NCBI GenBank assembly: GCA_015655045.1
Contig: JAATFU010000005.1
Coordinates: forward strand, 248,001 to 312,000
DNA: 64,000 nt
Origin: Candidatus Saccharimonadota bacterium
GTDB taxonomy: Bacteria; Patescibacteriota; Saccharimonadia; Saccharimonadales; Saccharimonadaceae
Reading direction: 5' to 3'
In this document: positions 1 to 7,297 of the stretch, one piece after another
How positions within the stretch are numbered: the first letter of the stretch is position 1
Layout of the letters: each line of letters starts with the position of its first letter
Program-made: the position numbers and the translations under genes
Notes under the pieces: generated by a model
What the model saw: only the letters and a program-made list of their open reading frames with translations
Told to the model about the DNA's origin: nothing
Database searches by the model: none

Positions 1-872
1 GAGGTTGTTCCGGTGCCCGTTTTACCACCAGGGCTTGAGGTCACGACGTAATTTGTAATGGCTGAGCCGCCATTGTCGGCCGGAGCAGTGAAGGTTACTG
101 TCGCCGAGGAGTCACCACGGGTTGCCGTACCAATTGTTGGTGCACCAGGAGCTCCCAAAGGAATCGCTGTCGCTGTCGCGCTATAGTCTCCTTGGCCAGT
201 ATTATTCACCGCCGCTACCCTAAAATCGTATGATGTACCGTTAGTCAAACCAGTAACAACGGCGTTCGCGGCAGTGGAGGTGCCGTCGGCAAAGGTTGTC
301 CAGGTACCGCCAGTGCTTGTTTGATATTGGACAACGTAGTCAATAATGGCCGACGTTCCCGTGTACCCTGGAGCAGTCCACGACAAATTCACCTGGCCGC
401 TACTCGACGTGGCCGCGAGAGCCGTTGGTGCACCCGAAAGTGGTGAAACTGGTGTGGCGGTGGCGATATCACTTGGGTCACTTTGGCCATCATCATTCAC
501 GGCGCTGACACGGAAGTCGTAGGCAGTATTATTTGTGAGATCCGTCACCATTGCAGTGGTATTAGTTGAGGTGCCATCGGCAAATATCTGCCAAGTGTTG
601 GCACCACTTGTACTGTATTCAACCACATAATCAGTCACAGGAGGATCCCCTGCATCTACCGGAGCCGTCCAACTCAAAGAGACCTGTGTGTCGCCAGCAG
701 TTGCCACCAAATCAGTTGGTGGAGTAGTGGCAGCGGCCAGCACTCGCGCTGATACTCCACCAAGGAGCCCTACAGCCACAACGATCGCCAAAAAAGAGAC
801 AGTGAATTTTCGCTTAAACCATATCGATCGCCTAGTAATTGGCGCAGTGCCACCCTCGAAAACTGTCTGCAT
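1..872 (-). CDS. Secreted fibronectin type III repeat protein (C-terminus beyond window)
   Basis: The reading frame is open from an ATG at 872 to the left edge of the window with no stop, so only the N-terminal ~290 residues are visible. The N-terminus has a basic stretch then a hydrophobic segment ending in a VLAAA-type cleavage region, which is a signal peptide or anchor. Then come tandem modules of ~95 residues with the FN3 pattern (PPTDL...LSWTAP...DYVVEY...LTNNTAYDFRVSAVN). Two modules are complete and a third is starting. FN3 arrays serve as spacers or binding modules in bacterial surface proteins. A GGGGAAGGG purine stretch lies upstream as ribosome binding site. The functional domain, if any, would lie beyond the edge. 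Confidence 0.85.
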   Translation of the reverse strand, partial: MQTVFEGGTAPITRRSIWFKRKFTVSFLAIVVAVGLLGGVSARVLAAATTPPTDLVATAGDTQVSLSWTAPVDAGDPPVTDYVVEYSTSGANTWQIFADGTSTNTTAMVTDLTNNTAYDFRVSAVNDDGQSDPSDIATATPVSPLSGAPTALAATSSSGQVNLSWTAPGYTGTSAIIDYVVQYQTSTGGTWTTFADGTSTAANAVVTGLTNGTSYDFRVAAVNNTGQGDYSATATAIPLGAPGAPTIGTATRGDSSATVTFTAPADNGGSAITNYVVTSSPGGKTGTGTT

Positions 873-995
873 TACTACCCTTCCCCTGCCGGCTCTTTTC
901 TCGCTATGTATATATAGTAGTTAATGGTTAATAGTGATTAAATCGTATCACAAACGTAACCATAACGGCAAGCATTTCACCTTAAGGTTTATGTC

Positions 996-1043
996 TTGGC
1001 CTACAACGATAGAGGAAGTTATAACTCTAGTCAAGCGAGATCC
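996..1043. repeat. Left-end repeat A1 of tRNA-Asn-associated module 1
   Basis: This starts with TTGGC, resembling the tRNA-Asn 3' end core TTGGCTC, followed by a block containing ACGATAGA and the palindrome GTTATAAC. A second copy lies at 3188-3235; the two match at about 37 of 48 positions by eye. Each copy sits just past the stop codon of a module's last gene (SDR here, MFS in the other). Interpreted as a recombination end of a mobile module. Confidence 0.6.
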
Positions 1044-1046
1044 TAA

Positions 1047-1778
1047 CTATGCCATACCGCCATTAACGTAGATTGTTTGCCCATTAACCCACGTTGATAC
1101 AGTCACCAAGTTCAAGACGACAGCTGCAATATCTTCAGGCGTCCCAAGCCGCTCTTTCGGGTTTGCGCTCGCAATCTTTTGAATCGTTTCATCGTCTTTT
1201 CCGTCCAGAAATAAATCCGTTGCAGTCGGGCCAGGTGCAACCGTGTTTACATTGACATCCTTGCCGCGCAATTCACGGGCCAATATAAGCGTCAGTCCCT
1301 CAACAGCACCCTTCGTTGCGGTATATGCACCATAGTTAGGGAAAGCAGTTTTTACGACACTGGTTGAAAAGTTAATGATTGAACCGCCAGAACGAACGTG
1401 GCGTGCGGCGAGCTGACTCGACACGAACGTTCCACGCACGTTGGTTCGCATCATGGCGTCGAAGTCATCGAGATTGAATGTTGCTATCGAGCCAAGTCGC
1501 ATAATACCAGCGGAGTTAATAACAACATCTACCCCACCATGTTCAGCGATGACCTCGTCAAAGACCTCGCTCATCGCAGTTTCATCTGCAACATCGACCC
1601 TGTACGACGAAATAACACCACCTTCATTGGTAATCTCACTGGCTGTTTTGTCAGCTTCTACTTGGTTAAATGAATAGATAATTGCAACTTTCATCCCAGC
1701 ATCAATAGCGAGTGAGCGCGCTATTGCTTTTCCTATACCTTTAGAACCGCCTGTTACGATTGCGACTTTACTTGTCAT
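1047..1778 (-). CDS. SDR family NAD(P)-dependent oxidoreductase
   Basis: Classical short-chain dehydrogenase/reductase of ~243 residues. The cofactor motif TGGSKGIG is at residues 9-16, the NSAG motif near 85, and the catalytic Ser and YxxxK (YTATK) near 136-153, all intact. The C-terminal TIYVNGGMA ending is typical. The ATG at 1778 has AAGGAG a few bases upstream; a longer frame from 1811 lacks this and starts inside the MerR gene. It overlaps the end of the upstream MerR regulator by 11 bases, so the two are co-transcribed, and the pair fills module 1 of the tRNA-Asn array. The substrate cannot be read from sequence; 3-oxoacyl or quinone-type reductions are family possibilities. Confidence 0.88.
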   Translation of the reverse strand: MTSKVAIVTGGSKGIGKAIARSLAIDAGMKVAIIYSFNQVEADKTASEITNEGGVISSYRVDVADETAMSEVFDEVIAEHGGVDVVINSAGIMRLGSIATFNLDDFDAMMRTNVRGTFVSSQLAARHVRSGGSIINFSTSVVKTAFPNYGAYTATKGAVEGLTLILARELRGKDVNVNTVAPGPTATDLFLDGKDDETIQKIASANPKERLGTPEDIAAVVLNLVTVSTWVNGQTIYVNGGMA

Positions 1779-2244
1779 TATATTTCTCCTTCTTAATAGA
1801 TAATTTTGCACCTATTTGATTGTTAGACTTACTTATAAATTTCAGCTTTTCCTTGTCACCTAACTGAACCGCTTGCCAATAGTTAATTTTGCCAGCGGCA
1901 TAGTCACGCTGTAGATGTAGTCTTTTTATTTCTTCGTCGATTCGGTCTACCTGTTTCGTGAACAAGCTAACTTGCTCATCGGCAACAGCCTGTCCCTTTG
2001 GCCGATTCTGAAAGTACATTTTAATGTCAGCGATCGGCATTCCAATCGCATTCAGGCGAGCAATAGCTACAAGGTACTCGACATCCGCTTCGCTATATTT
2101 TCTATGCTTGCTCTGCGAGTCTCTTTCGATAAAGGGAATAATTCCGATAGTTTCATAGTATCGAAGTGTTGTTTCAGACAGCCCACTGAGTAATGCGGCT
2201 TGCTTTATACTCACTCCTCGATTTGGCATGGCTTGACTAGTCAT
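1768..2244 (-). CDS. MerR family transcriptional regulator
   Basis: 158 residues. The N-terminal winged helix-turn-helix (VSIKQAALLSGLSETTLRYYETIGIIPF) and the HRKYSEADVEYL segment are diagnostic of MerR-family DNA-binding domains. A C-terminal coiled coil (VDRIDEEIKRLHLQRDY region) serves dimerisation. No Cys cluster is visible, so metal sensing is not indicated. It lies directly upstream of and overlaps the SDR gene, so it probably controls the pair. An 18-bp perfect palindrome sits in the promoter spacer just upstream, the expected MerR arrangement. The ATG is 6 bases after a TACTAT -10 box, so the mRNA may be leaderless. Confidence 0.88.
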   Translation of the reverse strand: MTSQAMPNRGVSIKQAALLSGLSETTLRYYETIGIIPFIERDSQSKHRKYSEADVEYLVAIARLNAIGMPIADIKMYFQNRPKGQAVADEQVSLFTKQVDRIDEEIKRLHLQRDYAAGKINYWQAVQLGDKEKLKFISKSNNQIGAKLSIKKEKYNDK

Positions 2245-2250
2245 AGTTCT

Positions 2251-2280
2251 ATAGTAATAACTTAGAGTACTCTAAGTCAA
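2251..2280 (-). promoter_or_regulatory. MerR-type promoter with palindromic operator
   Basis: On the minus strand TTGACT (2280-2275) and TACTAT (2256-2251) are 18 bases apart. The palindrome ACTTAGAGTACTCTAAGT (2260-2277) occupies the spacer. A long spacer holding a dyad is the hallmark of promoters activated by MerR proteins through DNA distortion. The start codon follows the -10 by 6 bases. Confidence 0.75.
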
Positions 2281-2323
2281 CAGAATTATATAATTCCGTA
2301 TTTAGATGGTTATTTTTAGAATT

Positions 2324-2400
2324 GGTTTCAATCCTACTTTGGGGTATAAAAAATCAGAACCGAATTGCCAGTTCTGATTTTGTTGATTATGGCTTGGCTC
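2324..2400. repeat. Right-end repeat B1: tRNA-Asn 3' tip plus terminator copy
   Basis: This 77-bp stretch matches 4874-4950 at 70 of 77 positions. It ends in GGCTTGGCTC, which in the other copy is the 3' tip (with CCA) of the intact tRNA-Asn; here no tRNA body follows. It includes a hairpin (ATCAGAAC 2353-2360 / GTTCTGAT 2371-2378) with six T on the minus strand, so it also terminates transcription from the racemase gene. Interpreted as an attachment-site duplicate. Confidence 0.8.
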
Positions 2401-2418
2401 ACAGTGATGGTCACGGAA

Positions 2419-3114
2419 TTAGTTGTTCGATAGTATGAATTGGGCCGTACCTGCAGCGAGTATTTTCATGGTGTCAAAAACTGGTACTCTACTTTTGATT
2501 GGCAAGAGTAATTGAAGATCGGTACAAGCAAGCGCAATGCTATCTACAGCCTGATTCTCCAGGTGCTCTGCCACCAGCTCCAGGTACGATCGATCACTAT
2601 TAAGATGTTCACCATTTACTAATCTTTGAATGACATTGTTAATCTGTTGTGCTTGCATATCATCTGGAACAAGATACACTAAGTTACTTTGCTTGAATTG
2701 CGTTTCATAGACTCCATTAGCAACAGTAGCAGCTGTCGAAATGAGACCTATTTTTTTATAGTCCTCACGGTTGATGTAGTTAATGGTTTCCTCGACTATG
2801 CTCAGAATTGGTATATTGACTGATTGTCTAAGGTCTTTAATAAACACATGCAGTGAATTACAGGGCAGTACGAGAAAATCCACACCACTTGCCTCAAGTC
2901 GCTTTGCCTCTTCAATAAGAAAAGGAAGATACCTTTCAATTCCCATATTAGAGCTAATGAGATCTCTTTCAATCTCAAACGGTAATGGAACACTGGATAT
3001 AACTATTAATGGACGCTGCTCCTGATTTTGTTTTTGACATTGAAAAATAACCTCCAAGTAGAACTGGGCTGTTGTTTCAGGCCCCAACCCACCGATGATT
3101 CCGACCGACTTCAT
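2419..3114 (-). CDS. Aspartate/glutamate racemase family protein
   Basis: 231 residues, normal for the family. The N-terminal VGIIGGLGPETT is characteristic. The two catalytic cysteines are present, in LPCNSLH (Cys85) and LACTDLQ (Cys197). These enzymes interconvert L- and D-Asp or Glu without PLP; a role in peptidoglycan or D-amino-acid scavenging is possible but the substrate is not determined by the sequence. It is the only gene of the middle module in the tRNA-Asn array, with a terminator on either side. It is unlikely to be the essential MurI, because it clusters with accessory genes and has the AspR-like GLGPETT start. Confidence 0.88.
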   Translation of the reverse strand: MKSVGIIGGLGPETTAQFYLEVIFQCQKQNQEQRPLIVISSVPLPFEIERDLISSNMGIERYLPFLIEEAKRLEASGVDFLVLPCNSLHVFIKDLRQSVNIPILSIVEETINYINREDYKKIGLISTAATVANGVYETQFKQSNLVYLVPDDMQAQQINNVIQRLVNGEHLNSDRSYLELVAEHLENQAVDSIALACTDLQLLLPIKSRVPVFDTMKILAAGTAQFILSNN

Positions 3115-3126
3115 CTAGTAATGATA

Positions 3127-3163
3127 ACAAAAGTATCCAGTAACGTGAATGCTTACTGGATAC
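3127..3163 (-). terminator. Rho-independent terminator between MFS and racemase genes
   Basis: Perfect 11-bp stem (GTATCCAGTAA 3133-3143 / TTACTGGATAC 3153-3163) with a 9-base loop, followed on the minus strand by TTTTGTT. It lies downstream of the MFS gene and 13 bases before the racemase start, inside the right end of the middle module. Confidence 0.75.
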
Positions 3164-3187
3164 TTGCAATTTTGTACTGCAATAATA

Positions 3188-3235
3188 TTGGCTCACCACG
3201 ATAGAAGAAGTTATAACTTTAATTAAACATGATTC
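3188..3235. repeat. Left-end repeat A2 of module 3
   Basis: This begins with an exact TTGGCTC core (3188-3194), followed by ACCACGATAGAAGAAG and the 12-bp palindrome AAGTTATAACTT. It is the better-preserved counterpart of A1 at 996-1043. It sits immediately after the MFS gene in the direction of transcription. Confidence 0.65.
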
Positions 3236-3258
3236 AGTTCAAATATAGCCAATCACTC

Positions 3259-4716
3259 TTAACTAGTTGGCAGTTCTTTTTCACCCTTACGAGCCCTAAA
3301 GTACGCCCACACAATCAGAGCCGTAGCCACTACTGCCAGTATCCAAGAACTAAGTGATGCCGCATTGTGAAACTGTGCCGACTGAGCATCAGTCCAATGA
3401 CCTTGCGAGAAATTACCAACAAAGAATGCAGCAATGAGCGTTCCTGTAATGGCAATACTAATACCCGATGTGATCTCATCAGTTGTATCAACAAGTGCGG
3501 CTCCTATAGAGGTTCGGTTCTTTGGCGTACCTTTCATCACGTTCACACCCGAAACAACTCCGACAACTCGAAGTCCAGCAGAGATTAAAACAAGTGTTAT
3601 AGCTACGAATACATAAGTAACTTGGCCAAGTGTCGCAAATAAGACGATACCTGCAAGAACGCTCAGTGAGCCAAACCATGCTGCGTTATGAATACCAAAG
3701 CGGTTCACGAACTTTTCAACAAAGAATCCCACAAGGATAAGTGTTATAACTTGTGGCAACATAGCGATCGATGCAACAAGCGGCGACCAACCCCAATAAA
3801 GTTGCAGCTGCAAGCTAATCATATATCCAAGTCCCGCAATCGCGAGCCCTGTCGCAGCTTTGTAAGCAAGTCCGCTTGAAACGAGTGGTTGCCCGACGAG
3901 AGCCATGTCGATGAGCGGATGTTTTGCAGTTCGTTCACGAATCACGAATGAGGTTGCAAACACCACCGCAGCAATAGTTGCTACCCAAGGAAGCGGTGAA
4001 CCTGCACCCTCGTTGACGAATAGCGTCGGGGTGATAATCGCAGATACAATCGTGAAAGTTCCGAGAATAGCCCCTATAATATCAATCGGTACTGGATGAA
4101 GTTCATCCTTACCCTCGGGTTTAATACCTGCTCGAATGCCAAAGAATGCCAGTAGCGCAATAGGCACGTTAATAAGCAAAAGTGTTTGCCAAGGTGCAAA
4201 TGACAAGAGAAAGCCGCCAACCATTGGCCCCGTTGCAAGTCCAATGAGCCCCACGGTCGTGATTGAGGATATTGCGCGGATTCGAAGTTTGTCTTCTTCA
4301 AACAAACGAAATGCCAAGGCGATGGTTCCCGGCGTTGTCATTGCTGCCGCAATTCCCATAACCGTTCGCACGGCAATCAACTCACCTGCTGTTTGCACAA
4401 AGATTGTTGAAAGACTCGCAAGCCCAAGAAGCACTAAGCCAATGAGCATCATCCTGCGACGACCAAATCTGTCGGCCATTGCACCAAATGCAAGCATGAG
4501 GCCACCAAATACGATGGCGTAAGCACTCGTTATCCATTGTAATGATGTAACGGAAGCATTAAGTTCACGACCGATCGTTGGAAGTGCTACGTTGAGAATT
4601 GAGTTATCAAGCATTTCGAAAAGGAACACTGCAGATAAACCAGCCAATGCTGGCCAAACTTCACGCAAGGTATGAGGTTTCATTGTTTGATTATTTTTTA
4701 GGTTATGAGCGGGCAT
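3259..4716 (-). CDS. MFS drug:H+ antiporter (DHA2 / EmrB-QacA type)
   Basis: 485 residues with about 14 hydrophobic helices, as in the 14-TMS DHA2 exporters. It carries the antiporter motif A (GAMADRFGRRRMM, loop 2-3), the helix-1 motif FLFEMLDNSILNVALPTIGRELN, and a motif-C-like GPMVGGFLL in helix 5. It is predicted to export toxic compounds or metabolites at the cytoplasmic membrane. The start at 4716 follows GGAGGAAGT. It is the sole cargo of the module next to tRNA-Asn. A 9-bp inverted repeat upstream could be a repressor site, although no TetR or MarR gene is adjacent. Confidence 0.9.
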   Translation of the reverse strand: MPAHNLKNNQTMKPHTLREVWPALAGLSAVFLFEMLDNSILNVALPTIGRELNASVTSLQWITSAYAIVFGGLMLAFGAMADRFGRRRMMLIGLVLLGLASLSTIFVQTAGELIAVRTVMGIAAAMTTPGTIALAFRLFEEDKLRIRAISSITTVGLIGLATGPMVGGFLLSFAPWQTLLLINVPIALLAFFGIRAGIKPEGKDELHPVPIDIIGAILGTFTIVSAIITPTLFVNEGAGSPLPWVATIAAVVFATSFVIRERTAKHPLIDMALVGQPLVSSGLAYKAATGLAIAGLGYMISLQLQLYWGWSPLVASIAMLPQVITLILVGFFVEKFVNRFGIHNAAWFGSLSVLAGIVLFATLGQVTYVFVAITLVLISAGLRVVGVVSGVNVMKGTPKNRTSIGAALVDTTDEITSGISIAITGTLIAAFFVGNFSQGHWTDAQSAQFHNAASLSSWILAVVATALIVWAYFRARKGEKELPTS

Positions 4717-4770
4717 ACTTCCTCCATAGTTAATTTGGAGAAGTAACGGTTTGCTTGTTACCGCTGTATT

Positions 4771-4797
4771 CGTACTACCTAGCTAATCGGTAGTACG
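4771..4797. promoter_or_regulatory. Inverted repeat upstream of the MFS gene (possible operator)
   Basis: CGTACTACC (4771-4779) and GGTAGTACG (4789-4797) form a perfect 9-bp inverted repeat with a 9-base centre, 55-80 bases upstream of the exporter start. This is typical of repressor sites before efflux genes. A run of T follows on the plus strand, so a plus-strand terminator is an alternative. Confidence 0.45.
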
Positions 4798-4873
4798 TTT
4801 TTACTTCAATAGGCCTAATATACCATCACTTATATAAACAGTCAACAAAATAACTTACGCTTATATGGGTATC

Positions 4874-4950
4874 GGTTTCAAATCTATTCTGGGGTATAAA
4901 AAATCAGAACCGAATTAACGGTTCTGATTTTGTTGATTATGGCTTGGCTC
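4874..4950. repeat. Right-end repeat B2: tRNA-Asn 3' tip and terminator
   Basis: This is the copy of B1 that joins the intact tRNA-Asn. It contains the tRNA terminator on the minus strand: hairpin ATCAGAAC / GTTCTGAT (4903-4910 / 4921-4928), then six T and TATACCCC. The last 6 bases (4945-4950) belong to the tRNA 3' end. It doubles as the presumed attachment site of module 3. Confidence 0.8.
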
Positions 4951-5019
4951 CGACGGCTGGACTCGAACCAGCAACCTCGAAGTTAACAGCTTCTTGCTCC
5001 ACCATTGAGCTACGTCGGA
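4945..5019 (-). tRNA. tRNA-Asn (GTT), CCA encoded
   Basis: On the minus strand the acceptor arms TCCGACG (5019-5013) and CGTCGGA (4955-4949) pair perfectly. The anticodon arm reads CTGTTAACT, giving anticodon GTT (Asn). The T arm contains GGTTCGAGTCC. Discriminator G (4948) is followed by encoded CCA (4947-4945). It is an insertion hotspot: copies of its 3' tip occur at 2394-2400, 3188-3194 and, less exactly, 996-1002. Confidence 0.95.
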
Positions 5020-5030
5020 ATACAAAGAGT

Positions 5031-5060
5031 ATTATACCCTTACCCCCGTCACTCCGTCAA
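5031..5060 (-). promoter_or_regulatory. tRNA-Asn promoter
   Basis: On the minus strand TTGACG (5060-5055) and TATAAT (5036-5031) are 18 bases apart and end about 11 bases before the tRNA 5' end, where a tRNA promoter is expected. Confidence 0.75.
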
Positions 5061-5069
5061 CGGCCATTC

Positions 5070-5726
5070 TTAGTAGCCAAGGAAGCTATCGCTTCTCGTG
5101 TGGGATCGTTTTACACCAAGACTGCGGAGAGTTCGCTTCGTAGCACGGACAAATTTCGGACTGCCCGACAGGTAATAGAGAGCCCTCGGAGTAAGCGTCT
5201 CCCCTACCAGTTTCGTAAAGGCATCGGCATCGGCGGGGTAATAGGCGCGTGAGGCGAGTTGGTGCGTTAGCTCCTGGAAGAGGTGGCTTGAGCTATCAAC
5301 GTGAATCAGAGTGGTACTAACAGGGAGTTTGGCATCGCTCGCATGGACAAGCAGTGAGCGAAATGGCGTGATGCCAATGCCCTGCGCTACGAAGATATAG
5401 TCAGTGGCATTTTTTTGAAAGATAAAATCAAGCACTGGTCCCCAAAGTGTCAGGTGATCACCTGGCTGCAGGCCCGCAAGGAAGCGCTTATACCTGCTCT
5501 GTGGCCTGACGTGGGTGGTAAGCGAAACGTAACGTTCTTCTGGGGCGGAGGAGAGCGAAAAGATATGTAAACCCCGTAGACCAGGTAAGACAAACAGCCC
5601 GTGCTGTCCGGCTATATGCTTCAGGGGCTGTGCCGGCGAGAAAAAGAAGGTGTAGACATCACCAGCTTCCGGCTGCTTCTTCACAAAGGTTAACTTGGTG
5701 GCTCGTAGAAATCCAATAATATGCAT
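5070..5726 (-). CDS. Ferredoxin-NADP+ reductase-like FAD/NAD-binding oxidoreductase
   Basis: 218 residues, a compact FNR-fold protein. An N-terminal FAD-binding barrel has HIFSLSSAP in place of the RxYSxxS motif. The NAD(P) domain has GIGITPFRSLL, and the terminal DSFLGY matches the family ending. It likely moves electrons between NAD(P)H and a flavin- or iron-sulfur-containing partner. No [2Fe-2S] domain is fused and no obvious partner is adjacent. A purine-rich AAGGGGA upstream serves the ATG at 5726. The first Arg of the flavin motif is replaced by His, so cofactor phosphate contacts may differ. Confidence 0.82.
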   Translation of the reverse strand: MHIIGFLRATKLTFVKKQPEAGDVYTFFFSPAQPLKHIAGQHGLFVLPGLRGLHIFSLSSAPEERYVSLTTHVRPQSRYKRFLAGLQPGDHLTLWGPVLDFIFQKNATDYIFVAQGIGITPFRSLLVHASDAKLPVSTTLIHVDSSSHLFQELTHQLASRAYYPADADAFTKLVGETLTPRALYYLSGSPKFVRATKRTLRSLGVKRSHTRSDSFLGY

Positions 5727-6012
5727 CTCGTCCCCTTACCTTATTATTGTACTTAGTCTCATCATACCAAACTATCTTTGAAGAAGAGAGTGTTTACGAC
5801 GGTTGACCAGTGGCACATTGGTCTTGCCCGTTATTAATTGCTTCTGTCGCATATTCCTCTTTAACGTTCCATTCCTATACGTCGCTGGGGTGTTTGTGGC
5901 GATACGATATATCGGTATTACCTACAGGCACGCTATAGCCTCCACACGATGACGCAAAGAAGAAGTTAGTTAATATTCTCCCTCAGTAGGCTTACGAGGC
6001 CGGTTGTACGTG

Positions 6013-6624
6013 TCACCGCGTCCGTCCTGTGAGCCACGTAATCAACATAATGAGAAGCAGTCCCAGGACAACTAGTCCTAGAACAGTTACTGTCACATTG
6101 TCGAGGCCGGTGTCAGGATTAAGAAAGGGATATGGGTACCACCCAATGCGGGCACCTCGAATCAAACTATAGCCAACGTAGGCAATGGGATAGATAATCC
6201 ACAGCAGGCCGGTTTTAAAGCCAATCTTTTGCAGGGGACGATCAACCATAAAGTCGACTATTACCGCGACTGGGATAAGGTAATGAAGCACGATGTTATC
6301 CCATGGCACCGCCGTCAGCGCCACCCCCTCTAGGCCGGACAGTAACACGGCAAAACCTACGCCCACCACGAGAATGTACACCGTCGCCATTGCACGTAGA
6401 ATATCCACCCATCGTCTTGACTCTCCTCTAGCAACCATGACGGCACTGAGAAGAAAGACGATAAGAACAATGAGGTTAGTTTGGATAGTGAAGAAGCTAA
6501 AGAAGTTGGCTGGGATAAAGACACCCCTCGCACGAATCGTCACAATCTCGGTAATGATGGCGTTTAGGCCTAGTAAGGCAAAGAATAATTTATAGAGGAC
6601 ACGAAAGTTTTTATCTTTTAGCAT
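6013..6624 (-). CDS. Pr6Pr family integral membrane protein
   Basis: About 203 residues with six predicted helices. It shows the family motifs FFSFFTIQTNL, the IPVAVIVDFMVD segment, and YVGYSLIRG...WYPYPFLNP. The biochemical role of this family is unknown. An ATG at 6630 overlaps the end of a TATACT -10 box, whereas the ATG at 6624 (MLKDKNF) lies exactly 6 bases after it. I therefore choose 6624 and predict a leaderless mRNA. It stands alone between other minus-strand membrane genes. Confidence 0.75.
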   Translation of the reverse strand: MLKDKNFRVLYKLFFALLGLNAIITEIVTIRARGVFIPANFFSFFTIQTNLIVLIVFLLSAVMVARGESRRWVDILRAMATVYILVVGVGFAVLLSGLEGVALTAVPWDNIVLHYLIPVAVIVDFMVDRPLQKIGFKTGLLWIIYPIAYVGYSLIRGARIGWYPYPFLNPDTGLDNVTVTVLGLVVLGLLLIMLITWLTGRTR

Positions 6625-6719
6625 ACGCATAGTATACCCTGTACGTTGCCGCGCTGCTATCTAATCTGATTCTCTCCACCTATAAAGTCTTTAGTCAAAC
6701 GAGCGCGTAGGTGCTGCCT

Positions 6720-7253
6720 TTAACGACTAGGTGTGTGCGTATCGGGTGGGGTCGACTGAGCACCTCGTCGAATGTATAGACGTGGTGAACTGAGGATAGG
6801 GAGCTGCAGCCAGATTGGCACTTTTGCCTGGAAGCCCAAATAGAAGAACAGGATGACCGCCAGGATTGACGCACCGACCCCAAGCCAGAGCCAAAGGCCA
6901 AGGCCTAGTACCTCTCCCATCACAAAGCTCGCAATGCCAAGGAAAAGAAGTATGCCAACAACACCACCGAAGCGATGCACTGCCCGCCCGCCAAACCAGG
7001 CCCCAACTAGCAGCGGAATACCCAGTCCGAGTGTAACGAAGGCTATGGCCACGACCGCTACCCAATCAGGGGCCGAATTGTCATATAGCACTGACCCAAG
7101 CACGCCCGTTAAAAAGCCTAGGACTGGTCCGGTAATAAGTGAGACGATGAGCCAGGTGGTCATGCGTCGAATAAATGCGTCACTACTGCGGTAGCCATTT
7201 TCATAACGGTCACCTGTTTTGATCTCTGGTGTCGGTTGAGGGTCTGTCGTCAT
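6720..7253 (-). CDS. Hypothetical membrane protein, 4 helices
   Basis: 177 residues. The hydrophilic N-terminus (residues 1-32) is acidic and polar. About four hydrophobic segments follow (near 33-55, 65-88, 98-115 and 118-140), then a basic, proline-rich C-terminal tail. Not recognised as a named family. A TATGAT box preceded by TG ends 6 bases before the ATG, so transcription may be leaderless. It lies 45 bases downstream of the serine hydrolase gene but appears to have its own promoter. Confidence 0.6.
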   Translation of the reverse strand: MTTDPQPTPEIKTGDRYENGYRSSDAFIRRMTTWLIVSLITGPVLGFLTGVLGSVLYDNSAPDWVAVVAIAFVTLGLGIPLLVGAWFGGRAVHRFGGVVGILLFLGIASFVMGEVLGLGLWLWLGVGASILAVILFFYLGFQAKVPIWLQLPILSSPRLYIRRGAQSTPPDTHTPSR

Positions 7254-7297
7254 ACCTATATCATACCATCCTCCTACGTCGCTGAGAATAGTCGGTA

